From the NCBI RefSeq assembly GCF_050286925.1, contig NZ_JBFWFX010000006.1, positions 1 to 64,000 on the forward strand: a stretch of 64,000 bases of DNA, read 5' to 3'. The position numbers and the translations under genes are program-made. Within the stretch, counting starts at the first letter, position 1. The number at the start of each line of letters is the position of its first letter. This DNA comes from Caloranaerobacter sp050286925 (lineage in GTDB: Bacteria > Bacillota > Clostridia > Tissierellales > Thermohalobacteraceae). The notes beneath the pieces were generated by a model. It saw only the letters and a program-made list of their open reading frames with translations. It did not search any database and was not told where the DNA came from. Positions 7,371 through 16,207 of the stretch are shown here, piece after piece.

Positions 7371-8354
7371 TTATACATATCCATATATTCCTCTTACAGA
7401 TATCTCTCCTGAGATTAACTTTTCAATCTTCCCATTTTCTTCTATTAATAATTCTCCTTGATCTGTTATATCTATAGCTTTAGCCTTCCTTTCTCCTTTA
7501 TTAGTAATAATTTTTATTTCTCTCCCTAATAAAATCGAAGCTTTTCTACATATTTCTATTGAAGTTTTTATACTACCATACTTAATAAATTCATTATAAA
7601 ATCTCTCAAAATTATTGAGAATTTCAGCCACAATAAACTTTCTGTCTACATCATGCCCTATCTCAGCCTTAATAGAAGTAGCCACATCCTTTATCTCTTT
7701 AGGAAATTCTTCTAAATTGATATTCACATTTACCCCTATACCTATAACTAAATAATTTATTCTATTAAGTTCAGCACTCATTTCCGTTAAAATACCACAA
7801 ACTTTTTTACCATTTAATACTATATCATTTGGCCATTTTATATAAGCATCTACTCCAACTTTATTAAGTGCACTCCACACAGCAGCAGCCCCTATCTGTG
7901 TTACTTTCGAAGCATCTATTGGATTAATATCTGGCCTGAGTATTATAGACATCCAAATTCCCTTACCTTTCGGAGATACCCATCCTCTTCCTAATCGTCC
8001 TCTACCCATAGTCTGCTCTTCCGCTATAACGACTGTACCCTCTTTCATACCTTCAGCTGCTAATTGCTTAGCTTTAATGTTTGTTGAATCTATACTGTCA
8101 AAATGTACTATTTTTCTGCCTATATAATCTGTTTTTAAGTATTCTGCAATTTCTCCATAAGTCAATATATCTGGTGTATAAGTTAATTTGTATCCTTTTC
8201 GTGTAACTGAATCAATTAAATAACCTTCTTCTCTTAATTGATTTATATACTTCCATATTGCTGTTCTGCTCACATTTAAAGTATCACTAATACTCTGCCC
8301 AGAAACATATCTTTTATTATTTTCTTTAAGCAGCTTCAAAATTTCATCTTTCAC
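7371..8354 (-). CDS. birA: Biotin-protein ligase / biotin repressor BirA
   Basis: Activates biotin as biotinyl-AMP and transfers it to carrier-protein lysines. 327 residues: N-terminal winged HTH (about 1-60, VSRTAIWKYINQLREEGY), so it is the bifunctional ligase-repressor form. The catalytic domain has GRGRLGRGWVSP (biotin loop) and KWPNDIVLNGKKVCGILTEM, and an SH3-like C-terminal domain follows. GTG start after AGGAGG. Two substrates are encoded here: AccB (52573-53016) and the decarboxylase carrier (12463-12870). No biotin operator was recognised in the window. Confidence 0.96.
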   Translation of the reverse strand: MKDEILKLLKENNKRYVSGQSISDTLNVSRTAIWKYINQLREEGYLIDSVTRKGYKLTYTPDILTYGEIAEYLKTDYIGRKIVHFDSIDSTNIKAKQLAAEGMKEGTVVIAEEQTMGRGRLGRGWVSPKGKGIWMSIILRPDINPIDASKVTQIGAAAVWSALNKVGVDAYIKWPNDIVLNGKKVCGILTEMSAELNRINYLVIGIGVNVNINLEEFPKEIKDVATSIKAEIGHDVDRKFIVAEILNNFERFYNEFIKYGSIKTSIEICRKASILLGREIKIITNKGERKAKAIDITDQGELLIEENGKIEKLISGEISVRGIYGYV

Positions 8355-8410
8355 TATTTTTCCTCCTTAACAAGAGTATTTCTTAAGCACAATAATATTA
8401 TATCATTTAC

Positions 8411-8441
8411 AAAAAAAAATATGGTAGTAATACTCCATATC
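8411..8441 (-). terminator. terminator of the three-paralogue unit
   Basis: A hairpin formed by ATATGG/GTA and TAC/CATAT with one bulge (8419-8441), followed on the minus strand by nine T residues. It ends the unit of beta-sandwich paralogues. Confidence 0.8.
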
Positions 8442-8443
8442 TT

Positions 8444-9262
8444 CTAATAAACTGCTTTTACAACATAATTGCCATATGGCATATCTTCAAATTCATATTT
8501 ACCAAATTCATCAGTAAACCTAAAATCTATAGAAATATATTTATCTTCGTCTTCTACTTTATATAAAATAACTAATGCGTCTTCTATAGGGCTATTATTT
8601 TCTTCATAAATAATACCATTAATTTTAGTCTTACTAACTCTATTTTCTAATAATATATCTATTTTATAAATATCTTTTAAATCTTCTATATCTAAAATTG
8701 TTTCATAAGAATAATATTTTGAATCATTTATAACTAACTTATATTCCCCTTTTACTATAGTTGAAAAAATAAATTGCCCATATTTATTCGTACATGTATA
8801 TCTATAAAGCTTTTCATTTTTAAATAATGTAACTGTAACATAAGCTATTGTTTTTTTATCTTTATCAAATACATGTCCTGTTATCAAAGTAAACTTATAT
8901 GTTTCCTCTTCTAAAATGATGTTATATATAATACGTCTAGACTTTATATTTATATAGCAGCTTCTATGAGTTTTATAACCGTTTTTTTCTGCTTCAATTC
9001 TAATTTTACTATTTAATCTAACACCATTATATGTATAATATCCATCCTTGCTGCTATATACACAGCCAATTGCATTCCAACTTTCATCAACAAACTTTAT
9101 CTTCACATCTTCTAACAAACTACCTCTATTGTCTCTTACATGACCATAAATCAAAGCATTATCAAAATACTTGTTTTCTTCTAAATACAAATCTATCCTT
9201 ATTTCAGGATTTTCTTTATTTAATTCTTTCATTTCAGATTGCCCTAAAATATACTTTTCCAT
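8444..9262 (-). CDS. Carboxypeptidase-regulatory-like repeat protein, paralogue 3
   Basis: 272 residues, the most diverged of three tandem paralogues. The N-terminal signature (YILGQSEMKELNKENPEIRIDL) matches its neighbours. Three beta-sandwich repeats follow (about 35-115, 120-205, 210-272), each of the CarboxypepD_reg / CNA-B-like type (LIYGHVRDNRGSLLEDVKIKF; LITGHVFDKDKKTIAYVTVTL; KINGIIYEENNSPIEDALVIL). There is no signal peptide, sortase motif or membrane helix, so it should stay in the cytoplasm or leave by an unusual route. It is richer in Lys and Tyr than its siblings. Function unknown. Confidence 0.75.
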   Translation of the reverse strand: MEKYILGQSEMKELNKENPEIRIDLYLEENKYFDNALIYGHVRDNRGSLLEDVKIKFVDESWNAIGCVYSSKDGYYTYNGVRLNSKIRIEAEKNGYKTHRSCYINIKSRRIIYNIILEEETYKFTLITGHVFDKDKKTIAYVTVTLFKNEKLYRYTCTNKYGQFIFSTIVKGEYKLVINDSKYYSYETILDIEDLKDIYKIDILLENRVSKTKINGIIYEENNSPIEDALVILYKVEDEDKYISIDFRFTDEFGKYEFEDMPYGNYVVKAVY

Positions 9263-9263
9263 A

Positions 9264-9318
9264 ATTTCACCTACTTTTTTATGTATGTAGGCATATAGAT
9301 AAACTATATGCCTGTAAT
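9264..9318 (-). other. hairpin between paralogues 2 and 3
   Basis: AGGCATATAG pairs with CTATATGCCT around a five-base loop (about 9287-9313). No T run follows directly, so it may limit rather than end transcription from paralogue 2 into paralogue 3. Confidence 0.45.
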
Positions 9319-10209
9319 CTATGCAGTTGCCTCTGGAATTTGCTTATTTGCTTTAATCTTATAACTACCTTGATCAACTTGTTCGAATATATATAGTCCT
9401 TCGCTATTTGTTTTAGTCATTCTAATAGGTGTTAAAATCTCATTACCTTCTTCATCGGTGTCAACTCTAAATAATATTACAAATGCTCCTTCAATTGGAA
9501 TACCGTCTTTATCTCTTATGATACCGTTTATTGTTCCTTTTCTAGTAACTGGGTCAATTGGTAGTGACGCGACAATATTTCTCACCTGGAATGGTGTATC
9601 TATAACTACATTTATATCTACACTTGTATAACCTAATTTACTAGTCGATACAGAATAAATTCCTTGTGCAATGTCAAAAAATACAAACTGTCCATATTCG
9701 TTAGTATAAGTTGTTTTCAATATTTGAGGATTATTAGGATCTGTATTGTCAATAAGCCTTACTATTGCTCCTTGTAGTGGTGTTCCTTGCTCATCTGTTA
9801 TATCACCAGCTATTAGACTGTTATTTGTACTAGATACAGGAGTAAGTGTAAAGTCCCTTTCTATTTGCTGGCCCGCTTGCATTGCAAAAGATATACCTTG
9901 CATAAGGTTATATCCATATTTAGTAGCAAATATCAAATACTGTTCTTCTGGAGATATTCCAACTATTGTATATTCTCCATTAATGTCTGTAATGCCATGA
10001 TACAAAGGATTATATTGATTATCTGTTATCTTAACTGTAACACCTTCTATAGGAACGCCATTAGCATCCGTTACTTTACCAAATACAGTACCTTGATCAA
10101 TGTGAATATTATCTTCGAGCTGTAAGTCTATCCTAATCTCTTCACCTAAATCAATCAACGAATGAATTTCAGACTGACCTAATTTATATAACTCTTTACA
10201 TTCAGCCAT
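9319..10209 (-). CDS. Carboxypeptidase-regulatory-like repeat protein, paralogue 2
   Basis: 296 residues. The prefix YKLGQSEIHSLIDLGEEIRI is followed by three prealbumin-like repeats beginning GTVFGKVTDANGVPIEGVTV (about 37), LIAGDITDEQGTPLQGAIV (about 133) and GTINGIIRDKDGIPIEGAFV (about 224). Each ends with a G-x-Y-x-[FI] strand such as GEYTIVGISP, GQFVFFDIAQ and GLYIFEQVDQ. No secretion signal or catalytic motif is visible. The ATG follows GAGGTGA. Second in the unit. Other proteins with this fold act in adhesion or as structural spacers, but nothing here settles which. Confidence 0.78.
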   Translation of the reverse strand: MAECKELYKLGQSEIHSLIDLGEEIRIDLQLEDNIHIDQGTVFGKVTDANGVPIEGVTVKITDNQYNPLYHGITDINGEYTIVGISPEEQYLIFATKYGYNLMQGISFAMQAGQQIERDFTLTPVSSTNNSLIAGDITDEQGTPLQGAIVRLIDNTDPNNPQILKTTYTNEYGQFVFFDIAQGIYSVSTSKLGYTSVDINVVIDTPFQVRNIVASLPIDPVTRKGTINGIIRDKDGIPIEGAFVILFRVDTDEEGNEILTPIRMTKTNSEGLYIFEQVDQGSYKIKANKQIPEATA

Positions 10210-10233
10210 ACATTATCACCTCTCATATCATTA

Positions 10234-11094
10234 TTATTGTTCTTTATTTGCTTTTACTATATATTTACCTTGCGGAACATCCCCAAATAAATAAACTCCA
10301 CCTGAAATAGTTCTAGTATATCTTCTAGGAATTAATGTTGGATTTTCTGTATCTCCTGTTACTTCATAAAGTACAACAACTGCTCCTTCAACAGGATTTC
10401 CTTGTGCATCCTTTATAATACCGTTAATAGTTCCAGTAGACTGTTCTGGAGCAACCTGTAATGTTGTCTGTATTTTAGTTATTGAACCCGGTTGTATTAT
10501 ATGGAGTTCAACTTCTGTTGTTTTATAACCCTGTCCAGATAACCTAATAAAATAATTTCCTAGGTCAAGGTTTATAAAAGCATATTGACCGTATTCATTT
10601 GTACCAGTTACTGCTTTAATAATCTCTTGTTCGTTCTCTATTTTTATCAAAGTAACCATGATATTAGCTATAGGATTATTATTGATATCAAATACTTCTC
10701 CTGCAATTGTCGATTTATTCGCATCAGGATCTGGCTGTAATACTTGGTCTACAATTATTGTTTGACCTGCTGCAATAGCCACAGGGTTAGATTCACTTAA
10801 TATATAACCTCTTTTTGTAACATGAACATGCAATTCAGATGCTGGTGTAATATTCGAAATATCATATTTCCCATAAGCGTCTGTCAATGTGTGATACAAA
10901 GGATTGTGGTCTTTATCTAACACTTTTACTAAAGCATCTTCAACAGGATCACCGTTAGGATCTGTAATAGTACCTGTTATTGAACCCGTATTAAGATATG
11001 GGTTTTCATCAAGCTGAACGTCTAAACGTATCTCTTGACCTACATCTTGAATTTCACCTAATTGAGATTGTGTTAGTTTATATAATTCAGACAT
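10234..11094 (-). CDS. Carboxypeptidase-regulatory-like repeat protein, paralogue 1
   Basis: 286 residues from the ATG at 11094, which has AAGGGGG 8 bases upstream. The ORF extends to 11115 but without a good site. Same plan as its neighbours: prefix LYKLTQSQLGEIQDVGQEIR, then three repeats (SITGTITDPNGDPVEDALV; TIAGEVFDINNNPIANIMV; TINGIIKDAQGNPVEGAVV). It is acidic, with few cysteines and no signal peptide. The repeat-3 sequences are closest between paralogues 1 and 2, suggesting duplication of whole genes. First gene of the unit, behind its own promoter. Confidence 0.78.
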   Translation of the reverse strand: MSELYKLTQSQLGEIQDVGQEIRLDVQLDENPYLNTGSITGTITDPNGDPVEDALVKVLDKDHNPLYHTLTDAYGKYDISNITPASELHVHVTKRGYILSESNPVAIAAGQTIIVDQVLQPDPDANKSTIAGEVFDINNNPIANIMVTLIKIENEQEIIKAVTGTNEYGQYAFINLDLGNYFIRLSGQGYKTTEVELHIIQPGSITKIQTTLQVAPEQSTGTINGIIKDAQGNPVEGAVVVLYEVTGDTENPTLIPRRYTRTISGGVYLFGDVPQGKYIVKANKEQ

Positions 11095-11150
11095 TCTAAT
11101 GCCCCCTTTTTCCATATTATGCTTTTCCTGTTTTATACATATGACAATTC

Positions 11151-11180
11151 TGTATAAACTGCTACATAGTTAATTGTCAA
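11151..11180 (-). promoter_or_regulatory. promoter of the three-paralogue unit
   Basis: Minus strand: -35 TTGACA (11180-11175), 18-base spacer, -10 TATACA (11156-11151). It lies about 55 bases upstream of paralogue 1. A sigma-A promoter is likely, but the -10 has two mismatches. Confidence 0.5.
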
Positions 11181-11222
11181 TAATAAGAAATAGGGGACAT
11201 AGAACATGAATTAGATAAAAAT

Positions 11223-11249
11223 AAAAAGGACTCTAAACAGAGTCCTTTT
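11223..11249 (-). terminator. terminator of the methylmalonyl-CoA operon
   Basis: A perfect stem (AAAAGGACTCT / AGAGTCCTTTT, loop AAAC) with a T-rich tail on the minus strand. It overlaps the stop of the decarboxylase beta gene. Confidence 0.9.
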
Positions 11250-12429
11250 AACCTCCAAAGAACATTAACAATACTCCTGCTGCTATTGCAGAACCTATAA
11301 CTCCTGCAACGTTTGGTCCCATAGCATGCATTAAAAGAAAGTTAGATGGATTTTCCTTCTGTCCTACTTTTTGAACAACCCTAGCCGCCATAGGAACTGC
11401 AGATACTCCCGCAGCACCTATTAATGGATTTACTTTACCTCCCGATACTTTATACATAATCTTTCCAAATAAAACTCCTGCTGCTGTCCCTATTGAAAAA
11501 GCTATTAATCCTAGTACAATTATCTTGATTGTTGTTGTATCAATAAAAGAATCAGCTTTAGCTGTAGCACCAACTGTTAATCCTAAGAAAATTGTAATTA
11601 TATTAGATAGTGCATTTTGTGCAGTATTTGAAAGTCTTTCAACTACACCAGATTCTCTAATTAAGTTGCCAAACATAAGCATTCCAATAAGTGGTGCCGA
11701 AGATGGCAATAATAGTATGCTAAAAACTGCAACAACTATAGGGAAAATAATCTTTTCCTTTTTTGAAACTGGTCTTAACTGCTGCATTTTAACTTTTCTT
11801 TCTTGTTCAGTTGTAAGTAATTTCATAATCGGTGGCTGTATAATTGGAACTAGTGCCATATAAGAATATGCAGCCACAGCTATAGCTCCTAACAGATGAG
11901 GTGCTAATCTAGTTGTTAAATATAGTGCAGTAGGTCCATCCGCCCCTCCAATTATACCTATAGATGCAGCTTCAGGCCCTGTAAATCCCAAAAATTTAGC
12001 TCCAATAAAAGTAAAGAATATACCAAATTGTGCAGCTGCTCCTAAAAGTAAACTTCTAGGATTAGCAATCAATGGCCCAAAATCTGTCATTGCACCTACA
12101 CATAGAAAGATTATCGGTGGATAAATACCTAATTTCGTTCCCTGATACAAATAATACAATAATCCTCCTACTTCTTTGGTCTTATATACCATTTGACCTG
12201 TTACTGGGTCTTTCACTATCTCTTTTACAGGTTCAGCCATAAGACCCCCTAATGGTAAATTAGTAAGCAGCATACCAAAAGCAATAGGTATTAATAGATA
12301 CGGCTCATATCCTTTTTTAATAGCCAAATAAAGAAGTCCGGAGGCAATCCCTATCATTATAACTTCTTTTATGGTTAATGCAGAAAAACCTGTGCTTGTC
12401 CAAAACTGCCTAAGTATATCCAAAAACAT
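11248..12429 (-). CDS. mmdB: Na+-translocating decarboxylase, beta subunit (methylmalonyl-CoA type by context)
   Basis: The membrane subunit that removes CO2 from carboxybiotin and exports Na+. 393 residues, about nine hydrophobic segments. The conserved GGADGPTALYLTTRLAPHLLG region carries the Asp known to be essential for Na+ transport in this family, and the C-terminal SAVPMAARVVQKVGQKENPSNFLLMHAMGPNVAGVIGS block is intact. Oxaloacetate and glutaconyl-CoA pumps use very similar beta subunits; the mutase and epimerase in the same operon decide the specificity. Last gene of the operon. Confidence 0.93.
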   Translation of the reverse strand: MFLDILRQFWTSTGFSALTIKEVIMIGIASGLLYLAIKKGYEPYLLIPIAFGMLLTNLPLGGLMAEPVKEIVKDPVTGQMVYKTKEVGGLLYYLYQGTKLGIYPPIIFLCVGAMTDFGPLIANPRSLLLGAAAQFGIFFTFIGAKFLGFTGPEAASIGIIGGADGPTALYLTTRLAPHLLGAIAVAAYSYMALVPIIQPPIMKLLTTEQERKVKMQQLRPVSKKEKIIFPIVVAVFSILLLPSSAPLIGMLMFGNLIRESGVVERLSNTAQNALSNIITIFLGLTVGATAKADSFIDTTTIKIIVLGLIAFSIGTAAGVLFGKIMYKVSGGKVNPLIGAAGVSAVPMAARVVQKVGQKENPSNFLLMHAMGPNVAGVIGSAIAAGVLLMFFGG

Positions 12430-12462
12430 TTAGGTTTACCCCGCTTTCTGATATATTTAAAT

Positions 12463-12870
12463 TTATTCAAGTGATACTAATGGATCCCCTGCATTTACAG
12501 AAGCACCCTTAGTTGTATTTATGCTAACCACTTTTCCATCTCTTGGTGCTACTATTTCATTTTCCATTTTCATAGCTTCAAGTATCACTAAAACTTGACC
12601 GCTCTTTACATTATCTCCCTCTTTAACTTTTATATCCAATATAGTTCCTGGCATTGGAGCTTCTACTGTTTCAGCTCCCTCTGGAACGTATTTTTCTTCT
12701 ACTTCTTTTTTAGGCTCAACTTTTGGTTCTTTTTTCACTTCTTTTTTTGGCATTTCAGCAACTGGTTTATCAACAACAGGCCTACTTACTCTTTCTGATG
12801 CTTCTTGTCTTACTTCCTCCACCTCAACCTCGTATTTCTTACCATTAACTGTAATTATATATTTTTTCAT
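12463..12870 (-). CDS. mmdC: Biotin carrier subunit of the decarboxylase
   Basis: 135 residues. The N-terminal 20 residues form a short beta segment. A charged Pro/Lys/Glu-rich linker follows (about 22-65, KPVAEMPKKEVKKEPK), then a biotinyl domain with the acceptor lysine K101 in LEAMKMENEI. It swings carboxybiotin between the alpha subunit and the membrane beta subunit. Biotin is supplied by BirA (7371-8354). GGAGG ribosome site; 12 bases after the OadG-like gene. Confidence 0.94.
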   Translation of the reverse strand: MKKYIITVNGKKYEVEVEEVRQEASERVSRPVVDKPVAEMPKKEVKKEPKVEPKKEVEEKYVPEGAETVEAPMPGTILDIKVKEGDNVKSGQVLVILEAMKMENEIVAPRDGKVVSINTTKGASVNAGDPLVSLE

Positions 12871-12882
12871 TTTTTAGCCTCC

Positions 12883-13254
12883 TTATCTATCGATTAATTC
12901 AAACTGCTTAAGTCTACCAGCTCTAGCCCAAATTGGCGTATTTGCAGGTATTCTTTTTATATTCCTTATCCTAATTTCAGAAGCTGGTCTAGAAATACTT
13001 GCTGCAATAGCAGCCGTTATAACTGCTATTAACTCTTCGTCATCCTCTTCATTAAAAATTTCTTTTGGCACACTTTTCTTAGGTTCAATAACTTTTCTTT
13101 GCTCTTTATCTTCCTTTTTATTATCTTTATAAAAAACAAATCTAAATCCGTCTATAATATAAGAAATAACAAGCAACGCCAAGAAAACTATACCCATACT
13201 AAATACTGTAACTACCAGAACTTGACCAATAGTAACATTCTCTCCTAGCATCAT
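12883..13254 (-). CDS. mmdD: OadG-family membrane anchor (delta/gamma subunit)
   Basis: 123 residues with one N-terminal membrane helix (about 10-33, VLVVTVFSMGIVFLALLVI), typical of OadG/MmdD proteins that hold the soluble alpha subunit to the membrane complex. A charged linker follows. The C-terminal part (EELIAVITAAIAASISRPASE) is a helical segment that I expect binds the alpha subunit, as known for this family. Two adjacent ATG codons could serve as start. Operon spacing on both sides is about 10 bases. Confidence 0.87.
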   Translation of the reverse strand: MMLGENVTIGQVLVVTVFSMGIVFLALLVISYIIDGFRFVFYKDNKKEDKEQRKVIEPKKSVPKEIFNEEDDEELIAVITAAIAASISRPASEIRIRNIKRIPANTPIWARAGRLKQFELIDR

Positions 13255-13263
13255 ATCACCTCT

Positions 13264-14811
13264 TTATAGGGGTATATTTCCGTGCTTCTTAGCCGGTCTA
13301 TTTTCCCTCTTACTTGATAACATATCAAATGCGCTAATAACTCTTTGTCTTGTAGTCATAGGTTCAATTACATCATCAACAAATCCCCTTGAAGCAGCCA
13401 CATACGGATTTGCTACCGTATCTCTATACTCTTTAATCTTTTCAGCTCTTGTAGCTAATGGATCATCTGAATTCTGTATTTCTTTCCTAAAAATAATGTT
13501 TGCAGCTCCTTCAGGCCCCATAACAGCAATTTCTGCATTAGGCCATGCAAATACTAAATCTGCCCCCATATCCTTACTGCACATAGCAAGGTACGAACCG
13601 CCATATGCCTTTCTTATAACTAAAGTAACTTTTGGTACAGTAGCCTCACTATATGCATATAGCATTTTTGCTCCATGTCTTATAATTCCACCATATTCTT
13701 GATCTATTCCTGGCAAAAACCCTGGGACATCTACTAAATTTAACAATGGTATATTAAAAGCATCACAAGTCCTTATAAATCTTGAAGCTTTATCTGAAGC
13801 ATTAATATCTAAACAACCGGCAAGTACTTTAGGTTGGTTTGCAATTACCCCAACTGATTTACCATTTAATCTTATAAATCCTGTTATGATGTTTTGAGCA
13901 AAATAAGGCTGTACTTCAAAGAAATCTCCATTGTCAGCTATTATTTTTATTATTTCTTTCATATCATATGGTTTATTAGGATTGTCAGGTACAATCTCAT
14001 TTAATATTTCATCTATTCTATTTATATCATCATTAGTATCAAATACTGGAGGATCCTCTAAATTATTTGATGGTAAAAAGCTTAATAATTTTTTTATTCT
14101 ATTTATAGCGTCCTCTTCTGTGCTATCAATAAAATGCGCAACTCCACTTATGCTATTGTGAGTCATAGCCCCTCCTAATTTTTCTGCAGAAACATCCTCT
14201 CCAGTTACAGTCTTAATGACTTGTGGCCCTGTAATAAACATCTTACTTGTATTCTCTATCATAAATATGAAATCTGTAAGTGCTGGTGAATATACAGCTC
14301 CTCCCGCACATGGCCCCATAATTACTGATATCTGAGGAATAACTCCAGATGATATAGTATTTCTATAAAATATTTTGCCATAACCTGATAAAGCATCTAC
14401 ACCTTCTTGTATTCTAGCTCCTCCTGAATCGTTTAATCCAATTATAGGTGCTCCCATTTTTAATGCCATATCCTGCACTTTACAAATTTTGGCGGCATGC
14501 ATTTCTCCTAGAGAACCACCTATAACAGTAAAATCTTGAGCATAGACGAATACAAGTCTACCGTCAATTGTTCCATATCCAGTAACTACACCTTCCCCTG
14601 GTGCTTTCTTTTTGTCCATTCCAAAATTAGTACATCTATGTTCAACAAAAGTATCTAATTCAATAAAACTTCCTTCATCAAGTAATAAATTTATTCTCTC
14701 TCTTGCTGTCAATTTACCACTTTTATGCTGTTTCTCTATTTTATCAATTCCACCACCTAGTCTAATTTTCTCTTTAGCGGCCTTAAGCTTCTCTATCTTT
14801 TCAATTGACAT
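13264..14811 (-). CDS. mmdA: Methylmalonyl-CoA decarboxylase alpha (carboxyltransferase) subunit
   Basis: Moves the carboxyl group from methylmalonyl-CoA to biotin, leaving propionyl-CoA. 515 residues, crotonase-fold carboxyltransferase with two halves. Features: GGSLGEMHAAKICKVQDMA, oxyanion-type GGARIQEGVDALSGYG and GPCAGGAVYSPALTDF in the first half; GFLPGIDQEYGGIIRHGAKML and KAYGGSYLAMCSKDMGADL in the second. The family overlaps propionyl-CoA carboxylase beta. Neighbouring mmdB, mmdC and mmdD make the Na+-pump reading much more likely, and the biotin-carboxylase gene here (accC) sits with accBDA instead. Confidence 0.93.
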   Translation of the reverse strand: MSIEKIEKLKAAKEKIRLGGGIDKIEKQHKSGKLTARERINLLLDEGSFIELDTFVEHRCTNFGMDKKKAPGEGVVTGYGTIDGRLVFVYAQDFTVIGGSLGEMHAAKICKVQDMALKMGAPIIGLNDSGGARIQEGVDALSGYGKIFYRNTISSGVIPQISVIMGPCAGGAVYSPALTDFIFMIENTSKMFITGPQVIKTVTGEDVSAEKLGGAMTHNSISGVAHFIDSTEEDAINRIKKLLSFLPSNNLEDPPVFDTNDDINRIDEILNEIVPDNPNKPYDMKEIIKIIADNGDFFEVQPYFAQNIITGFIRLNGKSVGVIANQPKVLAGCLDINASDKASRFIRTCDAFNIPLLNLVDVPGFLPGIDQEYGGIIRHGAKMLYAYSEATVPKVTLVIRKAYGGSYLAMCSKDMGADLVFAWPNAEIAVMGPEGAANIIFRKEIQNSDDPLATRAEKIKEYRDTVANPYVAASRGFVDDVIEPMTTRQRVISAFDMLSSKRENRPAKKHGNIPL

Positions 14812-14834
14812 GAATTTACCTCCTTAGGTATATA

Positions 14835-15236
14835 TTAATCTCTTTGACATAGTTCAATTAACACACCATAAGTACTCTTTGGATGCAAGAAAGCTATTTT
14901 TGCACCACCCGCTCCATACCTTGGCTTTTCATCTATCATTCTAATACCTTTACTTTTCATTTCTTCTATTGCTTTTTCTATATCATCAACTCTATAAGCT
15001 ATATGTTGAATTCCCTCTCCCTTTTTCTCAATATATTTTGCTATAGGCCCTTCTTTGTCTGTTGACTCTAAAAGCTCAATTTCAGTATCGCCAATCGGTA
15101 AAAATGCTACTTTTACTTTTTGTTCTTCAACTATCTCAATTCCGTCTAATTCTAATCCTAATACTTCTTTATAAAACTTCAAAGTTTCCTCTAAATTTTT
15201 AACTGCTATACCAATATGGTCTACTTTTTTCACCAT
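14835..15236 (-). CDS. mce: Methylmalonyl-CoA epimerase
   Basis: Interconverts (R)- and (S)-methylmalonyl-CoA so that the mutase product can be decarboxylated. 133 residues, vicinal-oxygen-chelate fold with two beta-alpha-beta-beta-beta repeats. Metal ligands expected for the family are visible: H7 (VDHIGIAV), H92-type residue in GIQHIAYRVDD and the glutamate in GVLIELCQRD. GGAGG site. Between meaB and mmdA, 12-24 bases from each. Confidence 0.95.
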   Translation of the reverse strand: MVKKVDHIGIAVKNLEETLKFYKEVLGLELDGIEIVEEQKVKVAFLPIGDTEIELLESTDKEGPIAKYIEKKGEGIQHIAYRVDDIEKAIEEMKSKGIRMIDEKPRYGAGGAKIAFLHPKSTYGVLIELCQRD

Positions 15237-15248
15237 TTTTTATCCTCC

Positions 15249-16184
15249 TTATTCTCCTAACATAGTAATGATTTTATCCCTAGCAGTATAGGGATCTATT
15301 TCCCTTTTTGCAATTTTTTCAGATAAACTATCTAAATAATCTCCATTACTCGTCTTTTCTAGTACCATAGCCATAAGCTTCTCTTCTACTAATTTCAGCA
15401 CCTCTAATCTAGCATTTGCTAATCGACGTTTATCAAATTCGCAAGAGTTAATCATATATTCTCTATGTTCAATTATTTTTTCTAAAAGCTCATCAATCCC
15501 TGTATTATTAAATGCTGATACTTTAAGTACAGGTGGCCTCCAACCTTTATTTTCTCCAAACTTAAGCATCATCTCTATTTCTAAAGCTGTTTTATCTGCT
15601 CCATCTAAATCACTCTTATTTACTGCAAATATATCTCCTATTTCCATAATACCAGCCTTTATAGCTTGTATATCATCTCCTAAACCTGGTACCATAATCA
15701 TAACAACAGTATCTGCTATTCTGACTATATCAACTTCAGATTGGCCAACCCCAACAGTTTCAATAAAAATATAATCTACTCCAAAAATATCCAATATCTT
15801 AACTGCTCCATATGTTGCTTTCGAAAGTCCTCCTAACGAACCTCTAGTACCCATACTTCTAATAAATACTCCAGGGTCAGTTGCTAAATCTTGCATCCTT
15901 ACTCTATCACCTAATATCGCACCACCTGTAAATGGACTAGTAGGGTCTATTGCAATTATTCCAACCTTTTTGCCTCTTTTTCTTAATTCTTTTGCTAATT
16001 TATCTGTTAAAGTACTTTTACCACCACCAGGCGGTCCTGTTATACCAATAACATGGGCTTTTCCAGTATATTTATAAAGTTTTTTAATAAGATTTATAGC
16101 TTCACTACTGCCCATCTCAAACATTGATATAAGTCTTGCACAAGCTCTTTTATCACCTTCAAGTAGTCTTTTTTCAAAATCCAA
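15249..16184 (-). CDS. meaB: Methylmalonyl-CoA mutase-associated GTPase MeaB
   Basis: A G3E-family GTPase chaperone that loads and protects the cobalamin cofactor of the mutase. 311 residues, also known as ArgK. Walker A GPPGGGKSTL (about 50-59), the RGSLGGLSKAT switch region, a Walker B-type ETVGVGQSE and base-recognition NKSD are all visible. TTG start with a GGTGGTG site. It follows the small mutase subunit by about 23 bases, the usual position. Confidence 0.95.
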   Translation of the reverse strand: MDFEKRLLEGDKRACARLISMFEMGSSEAINLIKKLYKYTGKAHVIGITGPPGGGKSTLTDKLAKELRKRGKKVGIIAIDPTSPFTGGAILGDRVRMQDLATDPGVFIRSMGTRGSLGGLSKATYGAVKILDIFGVDYIFIETVGVGQSEVDIVRIADTVVMIMVPGLGDDIQAIKAGIMEIGDIFAVNKSDLDGADKTALEIEMMLKFGENKGWRPPVLKVSAFNNTGIDELLEKIIEHREYMINSCEFDKRRLANARLEVLKLVEEKLMAMVLEKTSNGDYLDSLSEKIAKREIDPYTARDKIITMLGE

Positions 16185-16207
16185 ATTACTGCACCACCTA
16201 AAAATAG

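Noticed and set aside
8444..11094. Surface adhesins or phage tail proteins
   Set aside because: No signal peptides, sortase motifs, membrane anchors or phage neighbours are present; only the fold resembles them.
13264..14811. Propionyl-CoA carboxylase beta subunit
   Set aside because: The family overlaps, but the membrane beta and OadG subunits, biotin carrier, mutase and epimerase in the same operon favour the Na+-pumping decarboxylase.
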